A stretch of DNA of 21,110 bases from JBOFSQ01 sp051651625 (GCA_051651625.1 JBOFSQ010000032.1:1-21110); one strand, 5' to 3'; shown: positions 7,207 through 15,473, numbered from the stretch's first letter. Numbers and translations are program-made. The notes: generated by a model not told the origin, from the sequence alone.

Positions 7207-7926
7207 TCAATGTCCTGCTTTTTCAGTCTTCAGCTCTCTGATACGCACATTGCGGAACGCAACCGGATCACCGTGACCGAGAAAACCGACGAAACCTTTC
7301 TCACGAAAGAGACCCGGATGTTGGTTGCCATCCATTGTCGGCTTGTCACGAAACTCTGCGATGTCTGCATCGACGATCACTTCGTCATTGAGAATCACTT
7401 TGATCTTCGTTCCGTCGGCGATTACCTCTTCGCGGTTCCACTCGCCGACCGGTTTGAGATAGTCGTTTTTGTCGGCGTTACGCTTCGACGGGACTACGCC
7501 ATAGATCGATCCGTGATATTGATACGGTTTCAGATTGGCGTACTGCGGCGCAAAGTTGTCGAGGATTTGCAGTTCCATTCCGTTGTAAGCGGCGTCGCTG
7601 TCAACGCCTGCTGCGCGGACGCCGAGTCCGTTGTTTCCACCTGCGGGGAGACGAAACTCAAACCGCAAATGAAAGTTGCCGTATTCTTTCTTCGTCAGCA
7701 AGTTTCCGCCCTTGCGACAAACGATGACGCCGTCCTCGATTGGATAACCATCAATCGCACCTTGCCAAATCTCCGGCGACAGTTTCTCTCCGTCGAAGAG
7801 AATGACAAATCCCGCCTTCTTTTCGGCGTCCTTGTTTTCCGCGATCTTTTCGTCGGCGGCAAACAACACGCCGCCCGCAATCGCACACAAACTCGCACAC
7901 ACAATTAACGTCGTTCGCAGTTTCAT
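7207..7926 (-). CDS. DUF1080 (3-keto-disaccharide hydrolase-type) secreted protein
   Basis: A 239-residue protein with a signal peptide (MKLRTTLIVCASLCAIAGGVLFAA, cleavage near residue 24) and one DUF1080 domain, a concanavalin-like beta-sandwich fold abundant in Planctomycetes; some members hydrolyse 3-keto-glycosides. Domain hallmarks are FVILFDGEKL (about 40-49), YPIEDGVIVCRKGGNLLTKK, YGNFHLRFEFRLPAGGNNGL with the conserved Asn pair, GMELQILDN, and the final GFVGFLGHGDPVAFRNVRIR. GGAG ten bases upstream of ATG 7926 fixes the start. The product should act outside the cytoplasm. It stands alone: the HU promoter region follows it and repeats separate it from exbD. The substrate is not predictable here. 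Confidence 0.88.
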   Translation of the reverse strand: MKLRTTLIVCASLCAIAGGVLFAADEKIAENKDAEKKAGFVILFDGEKLSPEIWQGAIDGYPIEDGVIVCRKGGNLLTKKEYGNFHLRFEFRLPAGGNNGLGVRAAGVDSDAAYNGMELQILDNFAPQYANLKPYQYHGSIYGVVPSKRNADKNDYLKPVGEWNREEVIADGTKIKVILNDEVIVDADIAEFRDKPTMDGNQHPGLFREKGFVGFLGHGDPVAFRNVRIRELKTEKAGH

Positions 7927-7993
7927 TTTTGGGTCTCCTTTGTCGTTGAGTGGGACAAAACGTAAGCGTTCACGGTTGATTCTGAATTCGTCA

Positions 7994-8110
7994 CCCCCGC
8001 GTACTCGGCGGGGGCCTAGAGCTAACGCTTTGGGGTTCGCTTGCGCGAGCCATCGCTATCGCGTCTGCTTGCAGTGTTGTTCTCTGGATGCCCGCCGAGT
8101 ACGCGGGCAT
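7994..8110. repeat. Pair of REP-like palindromes in inverted arrangement
   Basis: CCCCCGC (7994-8000) pairs with GCGGGGG (8008-8014), and ATGCCCGC (8088-8095) pairs with GCGGGCAT (8103-8110). The two palindromes are inverted relative to each other: CCCGCGTACTCGGCGGG in the first is the reverse complement of CCCGCCGAGTACGCGGG in the second. This fills most of the 217-nt gap between the exbD stop and the DUF1080 start; I see nothing else in that gap. Confidence 0.75.
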
Positions 8111-8143
8111 GACGGAACATGGCGTGAACGGATACCACAAACA

Positions 8144-8572
8144 TCACATCCCCGTCGCAAACCGGATGTTGCTGCGGCGGAGCAAACGGCACAAGTCGTA
8201 AACCGCAAGAACGTCGCCGCAGGCGACATCGCGCGCGGGGGCGATCACGGTAATCGATTCAGTCGGTTCGGCGGTGAGTGTTTGGCGCACGGCGTCGAGC
8301 GAGTCGCACGGCGTCTCGCCAACACGCCACCGACATCCAGACTCGCCAGCAGACGCAACGCGAATCCAAACCATCGGCAGTTCCGGTTTTGGCGGCGACG
8401 ACGTTGCGGCAGAGACAACCCCTTCGTGCGCGAGACTTGCAGCGAGGTCTTCTTCGAGCGGCTGAAAACTCGCCGTACAAATGAAGAAGACAAGGAGCAA
8501 AAAAATGACGTCGATCATCGGCGTCATCGGTGCCCCAAAACTGCGTCTGCGAACTGGGAATGTCTTCGCCAT
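8144..8572 (-). CDS. ExbD/TolR-family biopolymer transport protein
   Basis: A 142-residue inner-membrane protein of the ExbD/TolR family, which with ExbB/TolQ forms a proton-driven motor energising outer-membrane processes. The short basic cytoplasmic N-terminus is followed by the signature MTPMIDVIFLLLVFFICTA, a single membrane helix with the conserved proton-relay aspartate at D21. The rest is a periplasmic domain, more divergent and Ala/Ser-rich than usual. It starts 9 nt after the HPr-like stop codon, so it is probably the last gene of the hpf-ptsN-HPr operon. No exbB/tolQ or tonB/tolA gene is in the window, so its motor partner must be encoded elsewhere. Confidence 0.88.
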   Translation of the reverse strand: MAKTFPVRRRSFGAPMTPMIDVIFLLLVFFICTASFQPLEEDLAASLAHEGVVSAATSSPPKPELPMVWIRVASAGESGCRWRVGETPCDSLDAVRQTLTAEPTESITVIAPARDVACGDVLAVYDLCRLLRRSNIRFATGM

Positions 8573-8581
8573 GGTGGTCGT

Positions 8582-8869
8582 TCAGTCGCTCCCCTCATCG
8601 AACTGCGACTCAAACAGACCAAGGATTGCACTCATGCAACCCTCGGCGTCGTCGCCGTGGACTTCCAAAATAATCTGGTCGCCAAACCCTGCACCAAGCG
8701 ACAGCAGATCGAGTACGCTCCGTCCGTCGGCGACTTGGCGTCCCTTCGAGTAAGAGACGTGGCATCGAAACTCCATCGCCTTCTTGGCCAGCATCGTCGC
8801 CACGCGGGCGTGTATGCCGTGCCGATTGGGGACAACAAGGTCGCGCGATCGCTTCGCTTCTACCGACAT
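8582..8869 (-). CDS. HPr-family phosphocarrier protein (NPr-like)
   Basis: A 95-residue HPr-like protein that would carry phosphate from enzyme I to EIIA. The active-site segment NRHGIHARVATMLAKKA places the phosphorylatable histidine at H20; the proline normally following HAR is valine here. The regulatory-serine region reads ADGRSVLDLLSLGAG, with S51 at the position of HPr Ser46. The ATG at 8869 is preferred over a GTG at 8872 because GGAGGG (8875-8880) is better spaced, and it overlaps the EIIA stop by one base (TGATG), implying translational coupling. No enzyme I or sugar permease gene is nearby, so a regulatory (nitrogen-type) PTS role is more likely than sugar uptake. Confidence 0.88.
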   Translation of the reverse strand: MSVEAKRSRDLVVPNRHGIHARVATMLAKKAMEFRCHVSYSKGRQVADGRSVLDLLSLGAGFGDQIILEVHGDDAEGCMSAILGLFESQFDEGSD

Positions 8870-9348
8870 CACTTCCCTCCGAACAAGTTGTTGTCGGCTT
8901 CTTCGAGGAGCGTTACGATGTCGGCCTGATTTTTGACCTGCTTAAGAAAGCGGCAGAAGGCGTCGTCTTTGAGTTGCCGCGTGATGTACTCCAGCGCGCG
9001 AAGGTGTTCGCTCGGACGATCCGGTGGCGAGACCAGCAGAAAGAAAAGGTGAACCTTCTCGCAATCGAGACTGTCGAAGTCGATCCCATCGGCACTAACG
9101 CCGACACAACCAACCAATCGCTCGACACTCGGATGCTTCGTGTGAGGAACCGCAATACCGCGACCGATGCCGGTCGAGCCGAGTTCCTCACGCTTGACAA
9201 TCGACTTGATTACCGTGTCTTTGTCACCTTTCTTTATTCCGCCCGCATTGAGGAGAGACTGAACCATCTCGTCAATAACGGCCATTTTGGTGCTCGCCTT
9301 AATCTCGTGAATTATCGCGTCACGGAGTATAAAGTCGGCAAATTTCAT
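8869..9348 (-). CDS. ptsN: PTS EIIA, nitrogen-regulatory (PtsN) type
   Basis: A 159-residue EIIA of the fructose/nitrogen class. The active-site histidine is H69 in TGIGRGIAVPHTKHPSVE, and the second conserved histidine is in PSEHLRALEYI (H115). DSLDCEKVHLFFLLVSPPDR matches the central strands. The length fits stand-alone PtsN (about 150-160 residues). The frame is open further upstream to 9636, but the ATG at 9348 has AAAGGAG nine to fifteen bases upstream and the fold begins there. It lies between hpf and the HPr gene as in the rpoN-hpf-ptsN-npr arrangement of many bacteria, overlapping the HPr start. In that system PtsN controls transporters and kinases according to its phosphorylation state; the target here is unknown. 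Confidence 0.88.
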   Translation of the reverse strand: MKFADFILRDAIIHEIKASTKMAVIDEMVQSLLNAGGIKKGDKDTVIKSIVKREELGSTGIGRGIAVPHTKHPSVERLVGCVGVSADGIDFDSLDCEKVHLFFLLVSPPDRPSEHLRALEYITRQLKDDAFCRFLKQVKNQADIVTLLEEADNNLFGGK

Positions 9349-9535
9349 AAACCAGTGCTCCTTTCGAGTTGAGTGCTTTGTTCGCTGGCGTTTCTTGGAC
9401 GAGACGCCAGTTGTGTTGTTGTACAGAAGTCGGTTGTAATTTCCAGTAACGAAACGGTAGCGGCCCATCGAGGCGTCATTGCCGCGAGCCGCGGTACTGC
9501 GGAGGGCGAAGCCTACAAATCGCCCCGTAACGGGG
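9349..9535 (-). other. hpf-ptsN intergenic leader with two hairpins
   Basis: This 187-nt gap has no gene. On the minus strand a GCCCCG-TTA-CGGGGC hairpin (9536-9522) begins at the last base of the hpf stop codon and lacks a U-run. Further down, CTGGCGT and ACGCCAG (plus-strand 9385-9391 and 9404-9410) can form a 7-bp stem about 40 nt upstream of ptsN. These may act in processing or attenuation between hpf and ptsN; the first is also a member of the GCCCCGTTnGGGGC-like palindromes seen elsewhere in the window. Confidence 0.45.
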
Positions 9536-9826
9536 CTAACTGTGAAGACGTTCTTTGTGTTTCTTGATTTGGTGTTCGACTTTGTGTATCGCCTGATCGA
9601 GCGAGCCGAACATATCCGCTGATTGGTGCGCCGCAACGAACTCGTGCGAGTGTTCCGCCGTCACCTTGAGTTCCATATTTGGCTCTTCGGGCTTGCTCAA
9701 GTCTACAATCACCTCGATACCGGTTAGCCGGTCGAAGAACCGCGTTACCTTGCTAACCTTCTCCCGAATCTTTTCTTGCGTTACTTCGCTCAAGTGACCG
9801 TGACGTGCTGAAATGGCAATTTGCAT
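9536..9826 (-). CDS. hpf: Ribosome hibernation-promoting factor, short form (HPF/RaiA family)
   Basis: A 96-residue protein of the RaiA/HPF family (formerly 'sigma-54 modulation protein'). It binds the 30S subunit near the decoding centre and silences ribosomes in stationary phase. MQIAISARHGHLSEVTQEKI, ending in a helix with KVTRFFDRL, and the second half ...MELKVTAEHSHEFVAAHQSADMFGSLDQAIHKVEHQIKKHKERL show the beta-alpha-beta-beta-beta-alpha pattern and the conserved D.Y.AID-like motif (DMFGSLDQAI). The length matches the short form, without the C-terminal dimerisation domain of long HPF. AAAGGAAA precedes the ATG at 9826. It is the first gene of the apparent hpf-ptsN-HPr-exbD unit. Confidence 0.9.
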   Translation of the reverse strand: MQIAISARHGHLSEVTQEKIREKVSKVTRFFDRLTGIEVIVDLSKPEEPNMELKVTAEHSHEFVAAHQSADMFGSLDQAIHKVEHQIKKHKERLHS

Positions 9827-9892
9827 TGTGATCGTTTCCTTTCTGTTTTGTGTTACCGTTCACGTTTTTTGTGGGATGTGACTCACGCTGTC

Positions 9893-10391
9893 TTACCGCA
9901 GCGCATCTTCAAAGTCGGAGAGTGAGTGACACGTCGCTGCGAAAGCAGTTAACTCCGCAAGACGGTCAAAGTCGGTGACAGTGTAAACCTTTGCCGGAAT
10001 GTCCTGCGGTAGGAGTCCGAAACGTGCTTTCAGCACAGTCAAAATCGCCAGAACTTCGCCTTCGGCTTTACCTTCGGCCTTACCTCTAGCTTCACCTTCG
10101 GCGATACCCTCTTCGCGGGCATCGTCGAGACGCATTTGGTGGTCAAACTCCGCCAACCGCCGACGCCGAATATAATCCTGAACCTGTTCATCCGACGAAA
10201 AACGCACAAGCTCGTTACGCACTTCCATCAAGATCGGATCGTGTTCGACAAGTTGTAACATATCCTCTTCTCCTTTATCGCTACCATACGCCAAAAAAAG
10301 TAGCCAGTGACGCAAGAAAAATGTCGGACGTCGGTTTGACCAACCCACTTTCGGACTTGTTCCTCGTTTTCCGCCAACCAGACTTTTTCAT
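9893..10391 (-). pseudogene. Rpn-family (PD-(D/E)XK) nuclease remnant with internal deletion
   Basis: The frame ending at 9893 encodes a 151-residue piece whose C-terminal part is typical of Rpn recombination-promoting nuclease/putative transposase proteins: HWLLFLAYGSDKGEEDML, then DPILMEVRNELVRFSSDEQV, and the low-complexity EEGIAEGEARGKAEGKAEGE. In a different frame, ATG 10391 begins a 36-codon piece containing LVKPTSDIFLASL, which matches the Rpn N-terminus; it ends at a TAG shortly after entering the other piece's DNA. The nuclease core between them (normally some 150-200 residues) is absent. The simplest reading is one ancestral gene that lost its middle, with a frame change at the junction near 10300-10320. 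A reinitiated C-terminal peptide from ATG 10261, preceded by AAAGGAG, cannot be excluded. Confidence 0.7.
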
Positions 10392-10424
10392 GGGCGGGAA
10401 GTATACACCCACCGCGATTTTATA

Positions 10425-12368
10425 CTACTCCCCCTGTTTTTTCTGTAGCGCACGAACAACGGCAACCTTGTCGGCGGCGTTGATAATGCACGACGAGACC
10501 GCGACTCGCGTGATCCCACAGTCCCAAATCTCACCAACATTTTCAGGCGTAATCCCGCCGATGGCAAACGTCGGGATCGTGACTCCGTTCGCAATGCTGC
10601 GGAGTGTTTCGCTGTCAACGAACTGTGTTAACTGTGGTTTCGTTGACGACGCAAAAACGGGGCCAATCCCGATGTAATCGGCTCCGTCGCGCATCGCTGT
10701 CAACGCTTGTTCACGCGAATGCGTTGAGACACCGATCAAAACTTTTCGTGGCGACGACGACAAAATCCGCCGCGCCGCGTCCGGCGAAAGTTCGTCTTGG
10801 CCGAGGTGAACGCCGTCGGCGTCGAGCGCGAGTGCGATGTCGATTCGGTCGTTGACGATGAACAGCGTCCCGCTTTGCGACGTAAGTTCGCGGACAATCT
10901 CGCCACGCTCCATAAGTACGCGGTCACTCACTTCTTTGTCGCGGAGCTGAATCACGTCAACTCCAGCGGCGATCAGTTCAGTCACACGTTCGCGGAGCGC
11001 GTCGCCGGACTCGGCGGCGTCGGTGATGACGTAGACTTCGGCGGAGCCGAGGCGAGAGGCGAGAGGCGAGTTTGATGTGGACAATGTGGACGGTGGTGAA
11101 GCCTCAATCACTTCGCCGGTTTGCATCTCTTTTTCGAGCGTGTAACAGCGGTAACGGAGTTGCTCGACCGCGCGGGCCGCGCGCGGATTTTCTAACTTGA
11201 GAAACTCTTCAAGCGTTCGGAGCGACTCCGAGAGTCGTGCGGCGTTCGCGGCGAGGATGTCGCGCGGCACGACGCGATGGTATTCGCCGTCGGCTTCGAT
11301 TGTCGTGCCGACATCGTTTGTCGTTTCGCGTGCCGCGAGTCGTTCGTCATACGCGAGACACTGTAACGCGGTTGCAAGCTCGTGCCGCACGTCTTTGAGA
11401 CGCCGCGTGAAGTCCGCCGCGTTCATCACGAAACGTGCGTAGTCTTCCAAAACGCGAACCGCCTCACGCGCACGATTCGCCGCTGCGTCAAGCAGACGCA
11501 AAACTGAAAACGGCAACGTCGTTGGTGTTGTCGCCGAAACTTCGTCAACGTCTCGCGCGATTGATTCCGGTTTCGCACTCGCGGTGAACGGCGACGGCAA
11601 CGTGTCGTCGTCAACGAAGTCGATGACATCGTGACACGGCTTGTGTTCGTCGGCGGCGTGCGGAGAGTGTGCGTCGTTTGACGTTGCGTAGAGTCGTTCG
11701 GTTCGCGTGAAGAGTTCGTTCGGTTCGAGGTTTGCGTGTTCACGCATCCAGTCGCCGACATCGCCATCGTCGAGCGCGACGGCGAGGAGAAGATGTTCGG
11801 TCGCCATCGCAAACGCCGAGACGCAAAACGTTTTCGGCACGTCGCGTCTGACGCGAATAATTCCGCGTTGGCTGTTGCGGATGTCGGTGTCGAGCGTTTC
11901 GTTGAGCCGCGTACACCGCTGCCAAACAGTTGTGAGAGCCGCTTCAACCTGCGGCATCACACGACCGACGTGAACCTGCTCGCCATCGACGTAAAACTGA
12001 ATCGTACTCGGTGTGGCAGACGGCGCGGCATACGTCGGCTGCGGCGGGAACACTGGTTGCGGAGTTGGCGGGCTTTTGGTCTCTTCGTCTGCCGCGGTGT
12101 TGTCTTCTGTTGACGCCGATTCGCTCGGCGGCGACGCTGGACTCGGAATCCCAAACCGCGTTGCAACGACATCGTGCGTAATCTCTTCGGCGGCGAGCCA
12201 TTCTGCTGCGCGGCAGTCTTCTTCGGTCACGAGTGCATCGAGCAGCGACAGCGGCGAGACACCCGCGCCGCCGCTGATGAGGCGGTAGAACGCGATATTC
12301 TGCCAGATATAAGGCGAAGCGGCCCGCTGTAAAACGCGAAACGCCGCGTGAGAAAGGTCAATACGCAT
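10425..12368 (-). CDS. thiE: Thiamine-phosphate synthase fused to ThiD2 and Clp-N-like domains
   Basis: A 647-residue protein, about three times the usual ThiE length. Residues 440-645 are a complete ThiE, which joins hydroxymethylpyrimidine diphosphate to thiazole phosphate. Motifs are VIQLRDKE (472-479), IVNDRID (504-510), ADGVHLGQDE (517-526), GIGPVFASSTK (567-577) and AIGGITPEN (602-610). Residues 287-416 match the ThiD2 domain (LRLLDAAANRAREAVRVLED, DVRHELATAL, LRTLEEFLKLEN, LRYRCYTLEKEM), a hydroxymethylpyrimidine-phosphate kinase type often fused to ThiE. The N-terminal 230 residues look like two divergent Clp-N repeats (about 3-75 with SPLSLLDALVTEEDCRAAEW; 138-226 with ATEHLLLAVALDDGDVGDW) separated by a Ser/Pro/Thr linker; a second linker precedes ThiD2. 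No Shine-Dalgarno is seen at ATG 12368. No TPP riboswitch is evident upstream. Confidence 0.9.
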   Translation of the reverse strand: MRIDLSHAAFRVLQRAASPYIWQNIAFYRLISGGAGVSPLSLLDALVTEEDCRAAEWLAAEEITHDVVATRFGIPSPASPPSESASTEDNTAADEETKSPPTPQPVFPPQPTYAAPSATPSTIQFYVDGEQVHVGRVMPQVEAALTTVWQRCTRLNETLDTDIRNSQRGIIRVRRDVPKTFCVSAFAMATEHLLLAVALDDGDVGDWMREHANLEPNELFTRTERLYATSNDAHSPHAADEHKPCHDVIDFVDDDTLPSPFTASAKPESIARDVDEVSATTPTTLPFSVLRLLDAAANRAREAVRVLEDYARFVMNAADFTRRLKDVRHELATALQCLAYDERLAARETTNDVGTTIEADGEYHRVVPRDILAANAARLSESLRTLEEFLKLENPRAARAVEQLRYRCYTLEKEMQTGEVIEASPPSTLSTSNSPLASRLGSAEVYVITDAAESGDALRERVTELIAAGVDVIQLRDKEVSDRVLMERGEIVRELTSQSGTLFIVNDRIDIALALDADGVHLGQDELSPDAARRILSSSPRKVLIGVSTHSREQALTAMRDGADYIGIGPVFASSTKPQLTQFVDSETLRSIANGVTIPTFAIGGITPENVGEIWDCGITRVAVSSCIINAADKVAVVRALQKKQGE

Positions 12369-12654
12369 CGTGCCATTTTAACTGGGAAAACGATGGGCGA
12401 TATAGGGGACGCGGAAATTCGGTAACCGAGTCAACGCTGGCAAGATACAGAATTATCGTCATCATCGCTACGTTCGTCTTAAGCGGGCAAAATGGAAAAA
12501 TCGTCAAAGTTGACTCACCGGTACAAACTCTAAAGTCGATAAAACCGAGTGGATGGCCTCCTTGCTCTTGCGCGAGGTGGCTGTACAGAATGCAAGAAAT
12601 CACGGATAAATCAGGCAACTCGCTGGTTCCTCAAAACAGTTTGGGTACCGTATC
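12369..12654. other. Divergent intergenic region, thiE and DUF11 gene
   Basis: This 286-nt stretch separates two divergent genes and is more AT-rich than its surroundings. A possible plus-strand promoter is TTGACT (12510-12515) with TAAAGT (12531-12536) at a short 15-nt spacing; it is weak. No riboswitch signature, strong hairpin or credible small gene is seen. A minus-strand frame across 12358-12618 has no ribosome binding site and no recognisable protein. Confidence 0.4.
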
Positions 12655-15468
12655 ATGAAAAGATCATATCAAATAGCGTCGGCGTTTTTCCCAATCGTCG
12701 TTTTACTCGCGGCAGTGACGCCGATGGTCGGTGCGGCTGCACCGCGTTCGGTCAGCGGCGCGAACGGGAATGTCACGGTTGAGATCGACGTGCGCGGTCA
12801 AGAGCGTGCCAGAACGATGCCAGCGGATTCGCAAGCGTCACAGCCGGCGTCGCAGCATCAGCACCGCACGTCTTCTTCGTCGTCATCGCGCCCCGCACCG
12901 CAAAACGACGACAACGCACCGAGCATATTCGACAAGTTCAAATCGTCGATGTCGAGTTTCGGTCGTCGCGTCTTTGGCGACGACGAAGCAGCAACGTCTG
13001 CACCGAGCAGTTCTGCCAGTGCGACAGCACCAGCTTCCGACGGTTCTCGCAACTTCGGCAGTGAAGGAAACTCGACGTCAACCCCAACTACGCCGCCGCG
13101 AACAGTGCCGCCGAAGCCGGTAACTGGTAGTCCGTCGCGCGACGATGCTGCGAATGAAGTTGCGATGGTGGAGCGTCCCGCGACGGCATCGTCGGTCGGT
13201 TCGCGTCGTAATGCGGAACTCGATTCGCGTTCGGCGGAAGTGGCCGCAGTCCCAGCAAACGATGAAAGTGCAATCAGTGCCTACGAGCGACTTCGTGCAT
13301 TGCGGTCGCGTGCCCAAGGGCTTGCTGGTGCCGAAACGGTTGCTCCAGCCCCACGAATCGCTGGGCGAATCGACGTCGATGCGGTCGAACGTCAGACGCA
13401 ACCGGCCCGACCGGTGATGCCATCGCTGGCCGACCCTACGAACGTCCGTCCGCGTGGAGTGACTGCGTTCGATGACAGCACAAACAAGCCGTCGGTCTAC
13501 CCAACGACTGTCGCACACCTCCCGCCGCTACAGACGACACCGCAACACGACCCTTGGAACACGGCCTCTGAAGCGGTGCGTAACGCGAGACAGATGCCAC
13601 AGCAAGAGACCAGACCCGCGACGATCAATTCCGTTCCGCGCGACCCGTGGGGGAATCCGCTCACAACCGACGCCAGCAGTGGCGTTGACAGTTTCGGGAC
13701 TTCAAATACGCTGCGTGGTTCCGCGACAACGACACAAGCAATGCCGCAACCGAAATCGTCTGCTGGCCAGTCGCGTGGAGTGACAGACATCCAAGTTCAA
13801 GGCTCGGATGATCGTACAACTGATCGTGCGACTGTTGCAAACACACCGGTACTCGAAGTCACCACGCAGGGGCCGCAGAGTATCGTCGTCGGTCAGGAAT
13901 CGGCGTATCGAATCAAGATCAGCAATCGCACGTCGGCGACTGCGGAACAGGTCGTCTGTTCGATTGAACTGCCGTCGTGGGTTGACATTCAGCCGCCGGA
14001 TGTCTCTGCTGGTACGACCGACATACTCCCCGCCGAGACCGGCGATACCAAGGCGAAACTGTTCCGCTGGAAGCTCGACAAAATCGACCCGCGCGGCGAA
14101 GACCAACTCGTCCTGTATCTGATTCCGCGTGAACGCAAGGCGTTCAGTTTACAGTTGCACTACGACTTCAAACGCCCATCGGCGGTAACGGAGATCGACG
14201 TGCGTGAACCGCGTCTCGAAATGTCGCTTGATGGGCCGGGGAAAGTTCTCTGGGGGAGCGAGGAAGTTTATCGTCTGCGAATTCGCAACGTCGGTAACGG
14301 CGACGCCGAGTCGATTCAGCTTGTACTTCTGTCGTCGAGTGACACCGAAGGGAGTAGTGTCGAACCGTTCGTTCTTGACATGCTCAAAGCGGGCGAAGAG
14401 AAGACGCTCGAAGTGAAGGCGTGGGCGCGGCAAAACGACGTGCTCGAAATCAACGTCATCGCAACTGGGCCATACAATCTTGAGGCGAAGACTTCGCGTC
14501 GCGTCCTCGTGATGCGACCACAGCTTGAGGTTTCGGTCGATGCGCCGTCGCTGCAATTTGTCGGGAACACCGGCGAGGCGACGATCACGGTTCGCAATAA
14601 CGGCAACGCACCCGCCGACAACGTAGAGATCATCGCAACGCTTCCGCTCGGCGCGAAGTACATCTCGAACACGCTCGGCGGAAACGTGACACCGCAAAAC
14701 GACGTTGTGTGGAGCGTTGAATCAATTCCGGTCGGCGGTGAGTTTATTGCGAAGGTAATGTGTGAATTGCGTCGTCCGGGGGCGTGTCGATTCGACGCAT
14801 CTGTCCGCGAACAGACTGGTCTTTTGGTCAAAGGAACGGCGACGACTGACGTTGAATCTATCGCCGACTTGTCGATGAAACTCCAGAATCCGCAGGGGCC
14901 AATCGAACTTGGTGCGGAAGCTCTCTACACCGTAACGCTCACCAATCGCGGGACGTGTGCGGCGGAAAACGTGGAGGTAGTAATCGCGTTTGCGGAACAG
15001 GTTGACCCTGTTCGCATCGAAGGTATGAGTGGAGAAATCGACGCCGCGCGTGGGATGGTCGTCTTCGACAAGATACAGAGTCTTGGGCCGGGGCAACCAC
15101 TTTCGTTACAGGTTTACGCTCGTGCGAAGAGTGCGGGGACGCACAAAGTTCGTGCGGAGGTGATTTGCGAATCGACAAACACACACATCGCGCACGAAGA
15201 GTCGAATCTCTTCTACGCCAAACAGCGCGCCGCCGAACCGCGTAACACCGAGAAGGCACCACCACCGAAGATGCTCGACAGCGGTGCAAGCGTACCGCCA
15301 GCGGTTCCACAAACAACAGCACCGTCGGTGACAACACCGCCCGTGACGGTGCCGGAACCGTTTGAACCAGTCGCGCTCCCGTCGCCTGCGAAGCTGCCGA
15401 CCAATTCGCCGCCCGCAATGGTACCATCGCCGTTTGGCCCCACAACGACGCTCCCGCCACTCAAGTAG
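12655..15468 (+). CDS. Secreted DUF11-repeat (CARDB-like) protein with low-complexity N-terminal half
   Basis: A 937-residue protein with a signal peptide (about 1-27, MKRSYQIASAFFPIVVLLAA). Residues about 30-395 are low-complexity and rich in Ser, Thr, Pro, Ala, Gln and Arg, probably disordered. From about 400 come four immunoglobulin-like DUF11/CARDB-type repeats starting near 400 (LEVTTQGPQSIVVGQESAYR), 520 (LEMSLDGPGKVLWGSEEVYR), 623 (LEVSVDAPSLQFVGNTGEAT) and 738 (LSMKLQNPQGPIELGAEALY), each with an 'I.N.G...A..V' strand. A Pro/Thr-rich tail ends the protein. Planctomycetes have many such cell-surface or periplasmic repeat proteins; a structural or binding role is inferred. No Shine-Dalgarno sequence precedes the ATG. 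The pseudoprotease gene follows 5 nt after the stop. Confidence 0.85.
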   Translation: MKRSYQIASAFFPIVVLLAAVTPMVGAAAPRSVSGANGNVTVEIDVRGQERARTMPADSQASQPASQHQHRTSSSSSSRPAPQNDDNAPSIFDKFKSSMSSFGRRVFGDDEAATSAPSSSASATAPASDGSRNFGSEGNSTSTPTTPPRTVPPKPVTGSPSRDDAANEVAMVERPATASSVGSRRNAELDSRSAEVAAVPANDESAISAYERLRALRSRAQGLAGAETVAPAPRIAGRIDVDAVERQTQPARPVMPSLADPTNVRPRGVTAFDDSTNKPSVYPTTVAHLPPLQTTPQHDPWNTASEAVRNARQMPQQETRPATINSVPRDPWGNPLTTDASSGVDSFGTSNTLRGSATTTQAMPQPKSSAGQSRGVTDIQVQGSDDRTTDRATVANTPVLEVTTQGPQSIVVGQESAYRIKISNRTSATAEQVVCSIELPSWVDIQPPDVSAGTTDILPAETGDTKAKLFRWKLDKIDPRGEDQLVLYLIPRERKAFSLQLHYDFKRPSAVTEIDVREPRLEMSLDGPGKVLWGSEEVYRLRIRNVGNGDAESIQLVLLSSSDTEGSSVEPFVLDMLKAGEEKTLEVKAWARQNDVLEINVIATGPYNLEAKTSRRVLVMRPQLEVSVDAPSLQFVGNTGEATITVRNNGNAPADNVEIIATLPLGAKYISNTLGGNVTPQNDVVWSVESIPVGGEFIAKVMCELRRPGACRFDASVREQTGLLVKGTATTDVESIADLSMKLQNPQGPIELGAEALYTVTLTNRGTCAAENVEVVIAFAEQVDPVRIEGMSGEIDAARGMVVFDKIQSLGPGQPLSLQVYARAKSAGTHKVRAEVICESTNTHIAHEESNLFYAKQRAAEPRNTEKAPPPKMLDSGASVPPAVPQTTAPSVTTPPVTVPEPFEPVALPSPAKLPTNSPPAMVPSPFGPTTTLPPLK

Positions 15469-15473
15469 AAATC

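Noticed and set aside
7802..8929. A 375-codon plus-strand frame across exbD, HPr and the repeats
   Set aside because: It is antisense to well-supported genes, crosses REP palindromes and encodes a low-complexity basic sequence without a family.
12358..12618. An 86-codon minus-strand gene upstream of thiE
   Set aside because: No ribosome binding site, no recognisable protein, and it overlaps the thiE start in another frame.
12369..12654. TPP riboswitch upstream of thiE
   Set aside because: Neither strand shows the conserved CUGAGA or ACCUGAUCUGG-type segments; the leader looks unstructured.
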